Source: Ectothiorhodospiraceae bacterium (lineage in GTDB: Bacteria; Pseudomonadota; Gammaproteobacteria; Nitrococcales; AK92). Taken from it: DNA of 7,714 nucleotides. Numbering within the stretch: position 1 is the stretch's first letter; each line of letters starts with the position of its first letter. Location of the stretch: the NCBI GenBank assembly GCA_029263635.1, contig JAJUFY010000096.1, forward strand, positions 1 through 7,714, written 5' to 3'. A program made the translations under genes and the position numbers. This document shows, piece after piece, positions 1 to 5,074 of this stretch. The notes under the pieces were generated by a model, which was not told where the DNA came from, ran no database searches, and worked only from the letters and a program-made list of their open reading frames with translations.

Positions 1-404
1 AGCCGCAGGGTCTGCAGCAGCAGTTCCTTGGATGTGTTCATGACTTCGACGTTGTGCTGGTAAGAGCGCGATGCGGAGATCATGTTCACCAGCTCTTCCA
101 CCGTGTTGACGTTGGAGCGGTAGACATAACCGTTGGCATCGGCCTCCGGATGTCCGGGCATATGCATCGGCAGCGGCTTGGCGTCGCTCTCGATGATTGC
201 CTTGACCTGCACCGGCACGGCCTGGTCGAGCTGCCGTGCAGACTTGAGAGCGGCGGCGAACACCGGCTGACGGGCCTTGTAGGCCTCCTCGGGGCTGCCA
301 GCCACGGTTTCGGCATTGGCCAGGTTGCTGGCGGTCGTGTTCAGCCGGAGCGTCTGCGCGCTCATGGCGGAACCGGAGACGTCAAACACCTTGAACAGGC
401 TCAT
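1..404 (-). CDS. flgC: Flagellar basal-body proximal rod protein FlgC, 3' end cut by window edge
   Basis: FlgC is one of the rod proteins (FlgB, FlgC, FlgF, FlgG) that form the drive shaft of the flagellum in the periplasm; it is exported by the flagellar type III apparatus and has no Sec signal. The 134 visible residues start MSLFKVFDV and carry the rod-family N-terminal signature TTASNLANAET (23-33). The C-terminal FlgC block is also present: NGYVYRSNVNTVEELVNMIS (91-110), followed by ASRSYQHNVEVMNTSKELLL. Relatives end about 2-5 residues after the LQTLRL stretch at the edge, so almost the whole protein is here. The ATG at 404 lies 6 bases after the flgB stop, with a GGAG Shine-Dalgarno sequence overlapping the end of flgB, so the two are cotranscribed and probably translationally coupled. 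It should share the sigma-54 promoter in front of flgB. Identification is by family motifs and neighbours and is very secure. Confidence 0.96.
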   Translation of the reverse strand, partial: MSLFKVFDVSGSAMSAQTLRLNTTASNLANAETVAGSPEEAYKARQPVFAAALKSARQLDQAVPVQVKAIIESDAKPLPMHMPGHPEADANGYVYRSNVNTVEELVNMISASRSYQHNVEVMNTSKELLLQTLR

Positions 405-410
405 GTCTCA

Positions 411-806
411 TCACTCCCCACGCAATGCGCCCATCAGGCCCTGGATACGGGCACCCAGCACCGTCAGGGTCGCCTGATAATGGATCGTGTTCTCGGCAAA
501 CTTGGCCTGCTCGGCGTGGGTCTCGACGGTATTGCCGTCTACCGCTGCATTGAGCGGCACCCGGTAGCGCACATCGGGATTGCGCGGATCGCCGGCAGCC
601 GGCTGCAGATGGTTGGGTTGCGTAGTCCGCAACGGCGCCAGCTGGCCCTGGGCCTGCTGCATGGCGCTTCTGAAGTCGAAATCGCGCGCCTTGTAATTCG
701 GCGTATCGGAGTTCGCCAGGTTATCGGCGATCAGCCGCGTCCGCTGGGCTCGCAGGTGCAGAGCCGCCTCCGGCACGCCGAAGGACTTGTCCAGGTTGAA
801 ACGCAT
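411..806 (-). CDS. flgB: Flagellar basal-body rod protein FlgB
   Basis: FlgB is the most proximal rod subunit, joining the MS ring/export gate to the rest of the rod. The product is 131 residues, close to the usual 130-140. The N-terminal rod signature NLANSDTPNYKARDFDF occupies residues 29-45. The C-terminal helix (about 96-128, EHAEQAKFAENTIHYQATL-like) is the conserved region that packs against other rod subunits. There is no signal peptide, as expected for a type III export substrate. The ATG at 806 is preceded by GAGGT with 5 bases between, which decides the start. It is the first gene of a flgBC(DEF...) operon running off the left edge. A consensus sigma-54 promoter lies 36-51 bases upstream of the ATG, and a hairpin after cheR separates it from the cheVR transcript. 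In Pseudomonas aeruginosa this operon is class III, driven by sigma-54 with FleR; the same is inferred here. Confidence 0.97.
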   Translation of the reverse strand: MRFNLDKSFGVPEAALHLRAQRTRLIADNLANSDTPNYKARDFDFRSAMQQAQGQLAPLRTTQPNHLQPAAGDPRNPDVRYRVPLNAAVDGNTVETHAEQAKFAENTIHYQATLTVLGARIQGLMGALRGE

Positions 807-841
807 GGCTCACCTCGCAAAGGAATACCCGCAGGGGGTAT

Positions 842-857
842 TGCAAGGTGCGTGCCA
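842..857 (-). promoter_or_regulatory. Sigma-54 (RpoN) promoter for flgBC
   Basis: Read on the minus strand, the site is TGGCACGCACCTTGCA, an exact match to TGGCACG-N4-TTGCW. The -24 GG (856-855) and -12 GC (844-843) have the correct phasing. The predicted transcript start is near 831, giving a leader of about 25 bases that contains the flgB Shine-Dalgarno sequence. Sigma-54 promoters need an enhancer-binding protein; FleR is the expected one by analogy with Pseudomonas, but I did not find a clear enhancer site. Confidence 0.9.
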
Positions 858-865
858 GCAGCGGG

Positions 866-889
866 AAAGGGGGCCGGAGACGACCCCCT
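866..889 (-). terminator. Probable intrinsic terminator after cheR
   Basis: On the minus strand, AGGGGG pairs with CCCCCT, extended inwards by a T-G and a C-G pair, with a 6-base loop. The stem ends in a short TTT run. It starts 8 bases after the cheR stop and ends 9 bases before the sigma-54 site of flgB. The T-tract is short, so termination may be partial. Confidence 0.6.
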
Positions 890-896
890 GTCAGGT

Positions 897-1745
897 TCAG
901 GCGCGATCGCGCCGACGGTAGATAATGCCGTAAGGCGTGCGCAGCAGCTCAAAGGCGGTTACACCGCGATGCAGCGCCTCGGAACCGCCGAGCAGCAGAT
1001 AGCCGCCCGGATTGAGGGCGCCGGCCATGCGCGTGAGGATGTCGTAGCGCGCTTCCTGGGAGAAATAGATCAGCACGTTGCGACAGAAGATCAGATCGAA
1101 GCGGCCCAGCAAGGCGTAGCTTTCCAGCAGGTTGTGGACCCTGAACGCGGCCCGGCGCCGCAGCTCGGGCAGGATCTCCCAGCAGTTGGCATTCACTTTC
1201 GTGAAAAAGGTCTGCAAACGCTGCTGGCTGAGGCCGCGGCTGATCGAAGCCGTGCTGTACCGCCCCGCCGCGGCCTGACGGATGACGCTCGGCGAGATAT
1301 CGGTGCCGACCACCTCGACCTCCAGCCGCCCCCCTTCCCGATTGTACTCATGCGCTGTCATCAGCACCGAGTACGCCTCCTGCCCTGTGGAGCAACCGGC
1401 AGACCACAGCCGTGCCAGCCGGACCTGCCGCCGCTCCAGCTCCGGGAACAGATGCTTCTTGAGCATCTCGAACGGGTAGGTATCACGAAAGAACTGCGTC
1501 TCGTTGGTCGTCATCGCCTCGACGACTTCCGCCCGCAACGCCGTGGCTCCGGGTCGGGTGATGCGATCGAGCAGCTCTTCGAGCGACGCGCAGCGATGCG
1601 CGGCCAACAGCGGGCTGAGCCGGCTAACGACCAGGTACTGTTTGTTCGCTCCTAAGACGATCCCGCTGGTTTCTTCCAAAAAACGGCAGAATGCTTGGTA
1701 CTGTTCCGGCGACAGCGAAGCAGCCTGTGCGCTTGTGATGGTCAT
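897..1745 (-). CDS. cheR: Chemotaxis protein-glutamate O-methyltransferase CheR
   Basis: CheR transfers methyl groups from S-adenosylmethionine to glutamates on methyl-accepting chemoreceptors, the adaptation step opposed by CheB; it acts at the cytoplasmic face of receptor arrays. The 282-residue length is typical. An all-alpha N-terminal domain (about 10-85) contains MTTNETQFFRD (78-88), the family's N-x-T-x-FFR motif. The SAM-binding domain follows, with SAGCSTGQEAYS (115-126, binding loop), GTDIS (147-151) and CRNVLIYF (221-228). No key residue is missing. The start at 1745 is fixed by an in-frame TGA 4 codons upstream; the nearest Shine-Dalgarno-like sequence (TAAGGAT) is unusually close to the ATG. 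Upstream lies cheV, separated by 189 bases with no clear promoter, so cotranscription from the cheV sigma-28 promoter is inferred, as in the Pseudomonas cheVR pair. Several CheR paralogues can exist per genome; this is the flagellar-locus copy. Confidence 0.96.
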   Translation of the reverse strand: MTITSAQAASLSPEQYQAFCRFLEETSGIVLGANKQYLVVSRLSPLLAAHRCASLEELLDRITRPGATALRAEVVEAMTTNETQFFRDTYPFEMLKKHLFPELERRQVRLARLWSAGCSTGQEAYSVLMTAHEYNREGGRLEVEVVGTDISPSVIRQAAAGRYSTASISRGLSQQRLQTFFTKVNANCWEILPELRRRAAFRVHNLLESYALLGRFDLIFCRNVLIYFSQEARYDILTRMAGALNPGGYLLLGGSEALHRGVTAFELLRTPYGIIYRRRDRA

Positions 1746-1934
1746 ATCCTTATCTCAGAGCCGGGAAATCGCAGTCGTGCCATATCGCCAGATCGGTTTT
1801 TCCGGCACCGCATTTCCCCCCGGCCCGGCATCCCCAACACGCCTTCCGTGGAAGCATCTTCTATTACTCACTCATTGGTCAGCCACGATTATTATTATTC
1901 TGTCGTGCGCATCAGCATGGATCGTTGCGGGCGG

Positions 1935-2855
1935 TCACGCTTCAGCAGCGACCGCATCCAGTATCTCCTCCACGCGCTCGGCCAGTTCCTTCGGATGGTA
2001 TTTGGCGAGAAACTCATTGGCGCCCACCCGCTGCACCAGCCCGTCGTTGAAGATCCCGCTCAGAGACGTATGCAGCAGGACGTACAGATGCCGTAACCGT
2101 TCATCGCGGCGGATGGAGGTAGTGAGGGTGTAGCCGTCCATGCGGGGCATCTCGATATCGGAGATTACCATCAGAAGGCGCGAGAATGGCGATTCCGGAT
2201 CCTGCGCCCACTCCTGTAAGAGGCGCAAAGCTTCCTCGCCATTGGTGGCAAATGTCAACTCCACACCGAGCTTTTCCAGAGTCCGACGAATCTGCCCGCG
2301 GGCAACCGCCGAATCGTCGACCACCAGGACATGATGCTGGGCGGCGTCTTCCCGGTGCTCCACCAAGGCCTCAACCCTGGCATCCTGCAACGGCCGCAGC
2401 TCGGCCAGGACTTTCTCCACGTCGATGATCTGCACGAGCTCGTCTTCGACCTTGGCCACGGCAGTGACATAACCGGACCCGGACGACGGCGGCATCACGT
2501 CCTGCCAGTTGAGATTGATGATCCGGTCGACACCGGCGACCAGAAAACCCTGCACCGAGCGGTTGTACTCGGTGATGATCACCGAGCCCGGCTGCTCGGT
2601 AGCCAGCACCCGCCCGGAAACGGCCAGGCTCAGGTCGAGGATAGGCACTGTCGTACCGCGGATGTGGGCAATGCCGCGGACGATCGAACTCGCTTTGGGG
2701 ATGCGGGTCAGGCGTGGCGCATTGATGACTTCCCGCACCTTGAAGACGTTGATGCCGAACCTCTGCCGCCCGTTCAGACGGAACAGCAGAAGCTCCATCC
2801 GGTTATGGCCGGCGAGCCGGGTACGCTGATCGACGCTTTGGATTATGCTGCTCAT
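1935..2855 (-). CDS. cheV: Chemotaxis coupling protein CheV (CheW-REC fusion)
   Basis: CheV couples chemoreceptors to the histidine kinase CheA and can be tuned by phosphorylation. The 306 residues hold a CheW-like domain (about 17-160: ELLLFRLNGRQRFGINVFKV, then VRGIAHIRGTTVPILDL) and a C-terminal receiver domain (about 174-306). The receiver has the full active site: acidic pair D180/D181, phosphoacceptor D233 in ISDIEMPRMDG, T263 in LLHTSLSG and K285 in FLAKY. It should therefore be phosphorylatable. The frame stays open for 190 codons upstream, but that extension overlaps flgA on the other strand and has no family match. The ATG at 2855 has AGGAG 6 bases upstream and sits about 20 bases from the predicted sigma-28 start site, so it is the real start. 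The gene is divergent from flgA, with 93 bases between their start codons, and is followed by cheR. Confidence 0.96.
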   Translation of the reverse strand: MSSIIQSVDQRTRLAGHNRMELLLFRLNGRQRFGINVFKVREVINAPRLTRIPKASSIVRGIAHIRGTTVPILDLSLAVSGRVLATEQPGSVIITEYNRSVQGFLVAGVDRIINLNWQDVMPPSSGSGYVTAVAKVEDELVQIIDVEKVLAELRPLQDARVEALVEHREDAAQHHVLVVDDSAVARGQIRRTLEKLGVELTFATNGEEALRLLQEWAQDPESPFSRLLMVISDIEMPRMDGYTLTTSIRRDERLRHLYVLLHTSLSGIFNDGLVQRVGANEFLAKYHPKELAERVEEILDAVAAEA

Positions 2856-2881
2856 GCTCGACTCCTGCTGCAGTGTATGTG

Positions 2882-2908
2882 ATATCGGCCGACAACGGAA
2901 TTTCCTTA
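2882..2908 (-). promoter_or_regulatory. Sigma-28 (FliA) promoter for cheV(R)
   Basis: On the minus strand, TAAG (2908-2905), exactly 15 bases, then GCCGATAT (2889-2882). The flagellar sigma-28 consensus is TAAA-N15-GCCGATAA, so 10 of 12 positions match with exact spacing. The predicted transcript start is around 2875, about 20 bases before the cheV ATG. This puts cheV in the late FliA class, which FlgM represses until hook completion. Confidence 0.85.
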
Positions 2909-2920
2909 AGCACGAGCCGT

Positions 2921-2936
2921 TGGCACGGTATCTGCT
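2921..2936 (+). promoter_or_regulatory. Sigma-54 (RpoN) promoter for flgA
   Basis: TGGCACGGTATCTGCT matches TGGCACG-N4-TTGCW at every position except the first T of the -12 element. The GG (2922-2923) and GC (2934-2935) are 12 bases apart, as required. The predicted start is about base 2947, which practically coincides with the flgA ATG at 2949. In Pseudomonas, flgA belongs to the early FleQ/sigma-54 class, which fits. The site lies 12 bases from the -35 element of the divergent cheV sigma-28 promoter. Confidence 0.8.
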
Positions 2937-2948
2937 AATCGGCAGGGT

Positions 2949-3671
2949 ATGGCTACACGAGGCAGACTCCCTTACCGTCCGGCAAGAACCGTCGCACTGC
3001 TGCTGGGCCTGACGACCTGCTGGGCGCCGGCCCAGGCCGGGATCCAGTCGCTGGAAGCGATCCGGGCCAGCGTCGAGCGTTACGTACGCACAGAATTCAG
3101 CGCCCTGGGTGAAATTTCCGCCGTCGAGGTCTCCGCGCTCGACCCGCGCCTGCAGCTGGCAGCCTGCGAGCAGCCGCTGGAACCGTTCACTCCAGCCGGC
3201 CAACGCCGGCTTGGTCATGCGACAATCGGCATACGCTGCTCCGGCGAACGGCCTTGGACATTGTACGTGCCGGTACGTATCGAGAGCACCGTCAAGATCA
3301 TGACGGCTGCGCGCGCCCTGCCCCGTGGCAAGATTTTGACGCCGGATGACATCAAGCCGGTGGTCAGGGACGTCGCCGCCCTGCCCTACGGCTATTTCAC
3401 CAGCGCCGATATCTTGACGGGGCAAAAGCTCAAGCGTGCGGTACGCCCTGGCGAGGTGCTCTCGCCAACCATGGTGGCTCCAGCACCGCTAGTCGAGCGC
3501 GGCCAGATCGTCTGGATTGCCACCAAGGCCAGCGGCATAGAAGTCAGGATGCAGGGCGAGGCGCTGGCGGACGGTGCGGCCGGCGAGCGGATCAATGTCC
3601 GCAACCTCTCCTCTCGGCGTATCCTAGAGGCTGAAGTGGTCGATAATGGCCTGGTCCAGGTTCCCTGGTAG
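2949..3671 (+). CDS. flgA: Flagellar P-ring assembly chaperone FlgA
   Basis: FlgA is a periplasmic chaperone needed to assemble FlgI into the P ring around the rod in the peptidoglycan layer. The 240-residue product has a Sec signal peptide: several arginines in residues 4-13, hydrophobic core TVALLLGLTTCW, and probable cleavage after AQA (28-30). C73 and C97 are the likely conserved disulfide. The SAF-like core and C-terminal domain contain ARALPRGKILTPDDI (121-135), RPGEVLSPTMV (166-176) and the family end block INVRNLSSRRILEAEVV (215-231). The ATG at 2949 is the only credible start: there is an in-frame stop at 2907, and the next ATG lies beyond the signal peptide. The AGGG in front of it is too close to be a normal Shine-Dalgarno sequence, and the sigma-54 start site predicted here falls on the ATG itself. 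It leads the flgA-flgM-flgN gene row, although flgM has its own promoter. Confidence 0.95.
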   Translation: MATRGRLPYRPARTVALLLGLTTCWAPAQAGIQSLEAIRASVERYVRTEFSALGEISAVEVSALDPRLQLAACEQPLEPFTPAGQRRLGHATIGIRCSGERPWTLYVPVRIESTVKIMTAARALPRGKILTPDDIKPVVRDVAALPYGYFTSADILTGQKLKRAVRPGEVLSPTMVAPAPLVERGQIVWIATKASGIEVRMQGEALADGAAGERINVRNLSSRRILEAEVVDNGLVQVPW

Positions 3672-3703
3672 CAACGCTGACGAACCGATCGGCGACATTG
3701 GGC

Positions 3704-3730
3704 TAAAGTTGTGGCAGAAGCTGCCGATGA
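3704..3730 (+). promoter_or_regulatory. Sigma-28 (FliA) promoter for flgMN
   Basis: TAAA (3704-3707), 15 bases, then GCCGATGA (3723-3730): 11 of 12 consensus positions with exact spacing. The predicted start is around 3737, leaving a leader of about 76 bases before flgM. Because FlgM inhibits FliA, the promoter gives a negative feedback loop, known from other flagellar systems. Read-through from flgA may supply early FlgM, as no terminator is seen between flgA and flgM. Confidence 0.88.
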
Positions 3731-3756
3731 CACGCCTATAAGCTGACAGGCAACAC

Positions 3757-3816
3757 ATGCGCCGCGGCGGCGATTGCAGCGGCTCCTGGTTTTGTACTAA
3801 GGAAATACCGACATGA
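3757..3816 (+). CDS. Possible 19-residue leader peptide overlapping the flgM start
   Basis: The flgM leader contains an ATG at 3757 opening a 19-codon frame (MRRGGDCSGSWFCTKEIPT). Its TGA (3814-3816) overlaps the flgM ATG (3813-3815) as ATGA. CAGG ends 6 bases before this ATG, a workable Shine-Dalgarno spacing, and the start is about 20 bases after the predicted FliA transcript start. If translated, it would couple translation into flgM, whose own AAGGA lies inside this frame. No family is recognised, and a chance frame of this size is quite possible. It should be treated as a candidate regulatory upstream reading frame. Confidence 0.3.
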   Translation: MRRGGDCSGSWFCTKEIPT

Positions 3817-4124
3817 CCATTCCGATCGACAACGGCTCGCGCATCAACGGCACCGGACCGACCGCTGTACGCAGCAAGCCCGCCCAGACGGAGAAAGCCG
3901 CTGCCGGCAGCGATGCCCGCGGCAGCGAGCGCAGTGGCGCTGCCGATGCCAGCTTCGCCTCCGAGCGGCTGCAGCAGGTCCGCGAGCGCATCGACGCCAC
4001 GCCGGAGATCGACAACGAGCGGGTGGAAACCATCAAGCGCGCGCTTGCCGAAGGCCGGCTGGCGTTCGATCCGGAGCGAATCGCTCAGAAATTCGCCAGC
4101 CTGGAAGGCCTGCTGGACGACTGA
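3813..4124 (+). CDS. flgM: Anti-sigma-28 factor FlgM
   Basis: FlgM binds FliA (sigma-28) and blocks late flagellar and chemotaxis genes until the hook-basal body is finished; it is then exported through the flagellum. The 103 residues are typical. The N-terminal half (about 1-50) is rich in A, G, S and charged residues and probably disordered, as needed for export. The C-terminal half holds the sigma-binding helices: FASERLQQVRERIDATPEID (48-67), then ERVETIKRALAEGRLAFDPE (69-88) and IAQKFASLEGLL. The latter matches the FlgM core (I-x-x-I-K-x-A-I-x-x-G-x-Y/F-x-x-D-x-x-x-I-A). AAGGA precedes the ATG by 9 bases. The gene has its own FliA promoter, and flgN follows after 6 bases, so FlgM and the junction-protein chaperone are made together. 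The targets of the repression include the cheV promoter in this window. Confidence 0.95.
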   Translation: MTIPIDNGSRINGTGPTAVRSKPAQTEKAAAGSDARGSERSGAADASFASERLQQVRERIDATPEIDNERVETIKRALAEGRLAFDPERIAQKFASLEGLLDD

Positions 4125-4130
4125 TCACCG

Positions 4131-4610
4131 ATGCCTGTCGCCAACCTCGAATCCATGCGGGCCCTCCTCGCGGACACCACCGCAGTCCTGGAGCGGCTGA
4201 CCGCACTGCTCGAGGAAGAAGCCGAACGGCTGGCCGCCCAGCAAGTGGACGGCATTGAGCAACTGCTGGCGGATAAGCAGAACGCCCTGCAAGCGGCTCA
4301 TGAGGCCGACCAGAAACGCTGCCAGCTGCTGACCGAGGCCGGCTTCGCTACCGGCGGCGAGGGCATGCGCGCCTATCTCGCCGCTTGCGGCGATGCCATG
4401 CTGGCAACTGCATGGCAGCACATCATCGAGCTGCTCCAGCGCGCCCAGCTTCTCAACGAGGCCAATGGCCGCATCATCCATCGCAGTCTCGATCAAGTCA
4501 CGCGCACGCTGGCGATTCTGCGTGGCGATGCGGCCGCAGAGGCGGCCACCTACGGTCCGAGCGGGCAAACCATTGCCGGCCCGGGCCGCGGCTCGCTGTC
4601 GCGGGCCTAA
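4131..4610 (+). CDS. flgN: Flagellar export chaperone FlgN
   Basis: FlgN is a cytoplasmic chaperone that binds the hook-filament junction proteins FlgK and FlgL and delivers them to the flagellar export gate. The product is 159 residues, within the family's 140-160 range. Most of it is predicted helical and coiled-coil: a leucine-rich amphipathic stretch ERLTALLEEEAERLAAQQVD at about 21-40, then IEQLLADKQNALQAAH (about 42-57), characteristic of the family. A second helical block, WQHIIELLQRAQLLNEANGR (94-113), is the conserved C-terminal FlgN motif (L-L-x-x-x-x-x-x-N-x-x-N-G-x-x-I). The last 25 residues are low-complexity. It starts 6 bases after flgM and shares its FliA transcript. In Pseudomonas aeruginosa the next gene is ycgR; none is present here. 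No clear terminator follows. Confidence 0.9.
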   Translation: MPVANLESMRALLADTTAVLERLTALLEEEAERLAAQQVDGIEQLLADKQNALQAAHEADQKRCQLLTEAGFATGGEGMRAYLAACGDAMLATAWQHIIELLQRAQLLNEANGRIIHRSLDQVTRTLAILRGDAAAEAATYGPSGQTIAGPGRGSLSRA

Positions 4611-4632
4611 GCCCCCCTATACGGCCGGCAAC

Positions 4633-4690
4633 GCGCGACGGCCTCTGGCCGTACGCTACCCACCACCACAGCGGTAACCGGCAACAGCCG
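4633..4690 (+). repeat. Degenerate direct repeat, copy 1
   Basis: It begins GCGCGACGGCCTCTGG and ends GGTAACCGGCAACAGCCG. The second copy (4825-4865) begins GCGCGACGGCTCTGG and ends GGTGACCGGAAACTGCCG. The outer blocks match at 15 of 16 (one-base gap) and 14 of 18 positions; the middle is about 17 bases shorter in copy 2. In GC-rich DNA part of this could be chance. Confidence 0.4.
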
Positions 4691-4824
4691 CCCGTCGACT
4701 GCCCTCTGCAAGCGTACCGAAGAGCCCGGGAATATCCTCCTGCTAATCCGCTTGCCTGCAATCGTGACCCTGACGGCTTGGCGGGCAGCCGGCTCCATAC
4801 CGTGCCGGTCGTGCGGTAACCGCG

Positions 4825-4865
4825 GCGCGACGGCTCTGGATCACGACGGTGACCGGAAACTGCCG
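4825..4865 (+). repeat. Degenerate direct repeat, copy 2
   Basis: This is the shorter partner of the repeat at 4633-4690, in the same orientation 192 bases downstream. The palindrome GCGGTAACCGC at 4813-4823 is just in front of it and shares GCGGTAACCG with the end block of copy 1 (4671-4680). Confidence 0.4.
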
Positions 4866-4945
4866 GAGGCACCTAAAGCGAGCGGCCGCGCTTAACGAGC
4901 CGCCCTCTTCATGAGCAGCCGCTGGCGACAGGCGCCGCTCCAAAC

Positions 4946-4976
4946 GAAAAAGGCCGGACTGTGAGGTCCGGCCTTT
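4946..4976 (-). terminator. Intrinsic terminator after tRNA-Ala (gltX transcript)
   Basis: A perfect 11-bp stem, AAAGGCCGGAC with GTCCGGCCTTT (4949-4959 and 4966-4976), encloses a 6-base loop. Read on the minus strand, the hairpin ends in a TTTTT run (three of the Ts in the stem), then CG and TTT. It starts 7 bases beyond the 3' CCA of tRNA-Ala. On the plus strand the tail is poorer (TTTCGG), but it may also stop transcripts coming from flgMN. Confidence 0.85.
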
Positions 4977-4983
4977 CGGTATT

Positions 4984-5059
4984 TGGTGGAGCCAGGCGGG
5001 ATCGAACCGCCGACCTCCTGCATGCCATGCAGGCGCTCTCCCAGCTGAGCTATGGCCCC
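4984..5059 (-). tRNA. tRNA-Ala(GGC)
   Basis: The gene is 76 bases with the 3' CCA encoded. The acceptor stem GGGGCCA pairs with TGGCTCC (one G-T pair). The D arm is GCTCAGCTGGGAGAGC. The anticodon stem CCTGC/GCAGG encloses ATGGCAT, giving anticodon GGC, which reads GCC and GCU. The T arm contains GTTCGATCC. It lies 41 bases after the gltX stop on the same strand, with its own sigma-70-like promoter overlapping the gltX stop codon. The same gltX to tRNA-Ala(GGC) order occurs in E. coli (alaX/alaW). Confidence 0.97.
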
Positions 5060-5074
5060 GTTGCGGGAGCGCGC

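Larger units (their letters stand above)
4611..4940. other. Gene-free stretch after flgN
   Basis: I see no convincing gene in these bases. Open frames exist on both strands but are short, arginine-rich and lack ribosome-binding sites and recognisable motifs. The stretch holds a degenerate direct repeat (4633-4690 and 4825-4865), alternative GC-rich hairpins just after flgN (4620-4653) and a short palindrome GCGGTAACCGC at 4813-4823. On the minus strand, the two repeat copies read as P-V-T-A-V-V and P-V-T-V-V, in different frames. A decayed coding sequence is thus possible but unproven. Confidence 0.55.

Noticed and set aside
54..1655. 533-codon open frame on the plus strand opposite flgC, flgB and cheR
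   Set aside because: It is the antisense shadow of three well-supported genes, rich in R, H, G and L with no recognisable domain; long antisense frames are usual in GC-rich DNA.
1758..1786. Sigma-54-like TGGCACG on the minus strand upstream of cheR
   Set aside because: The -24-like half is present, but no GC occurs at the required 12-base distance, so it is not a sigma-54 promoter.
1750..1857. 35-codon minus-strand frame ending just before the cheR ATG
   Set aside because: It has no proper Shine-Dalgarno sequence and a composition like random GC-rich sequence, and its stop context is explained by cheR's own leader. It is weaker than the flgM leader frame.
2856..3425. 190-codon N-terminal extension of the cheV frame
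   Set aside because: It overlaps flgA on the opposite strand and resembles no known CheV region. CheV homology, a good AGGAG and the sigma-28 promoter all support the start at 2855.
4498..4943. Overlapping short frames on both strands after flgN
   Set aside because: They lack ribosome-binding sites, motifs and normal amino-acid composition, and partly overlap flgN. They are kept only as possible remnants in the repeat finding.
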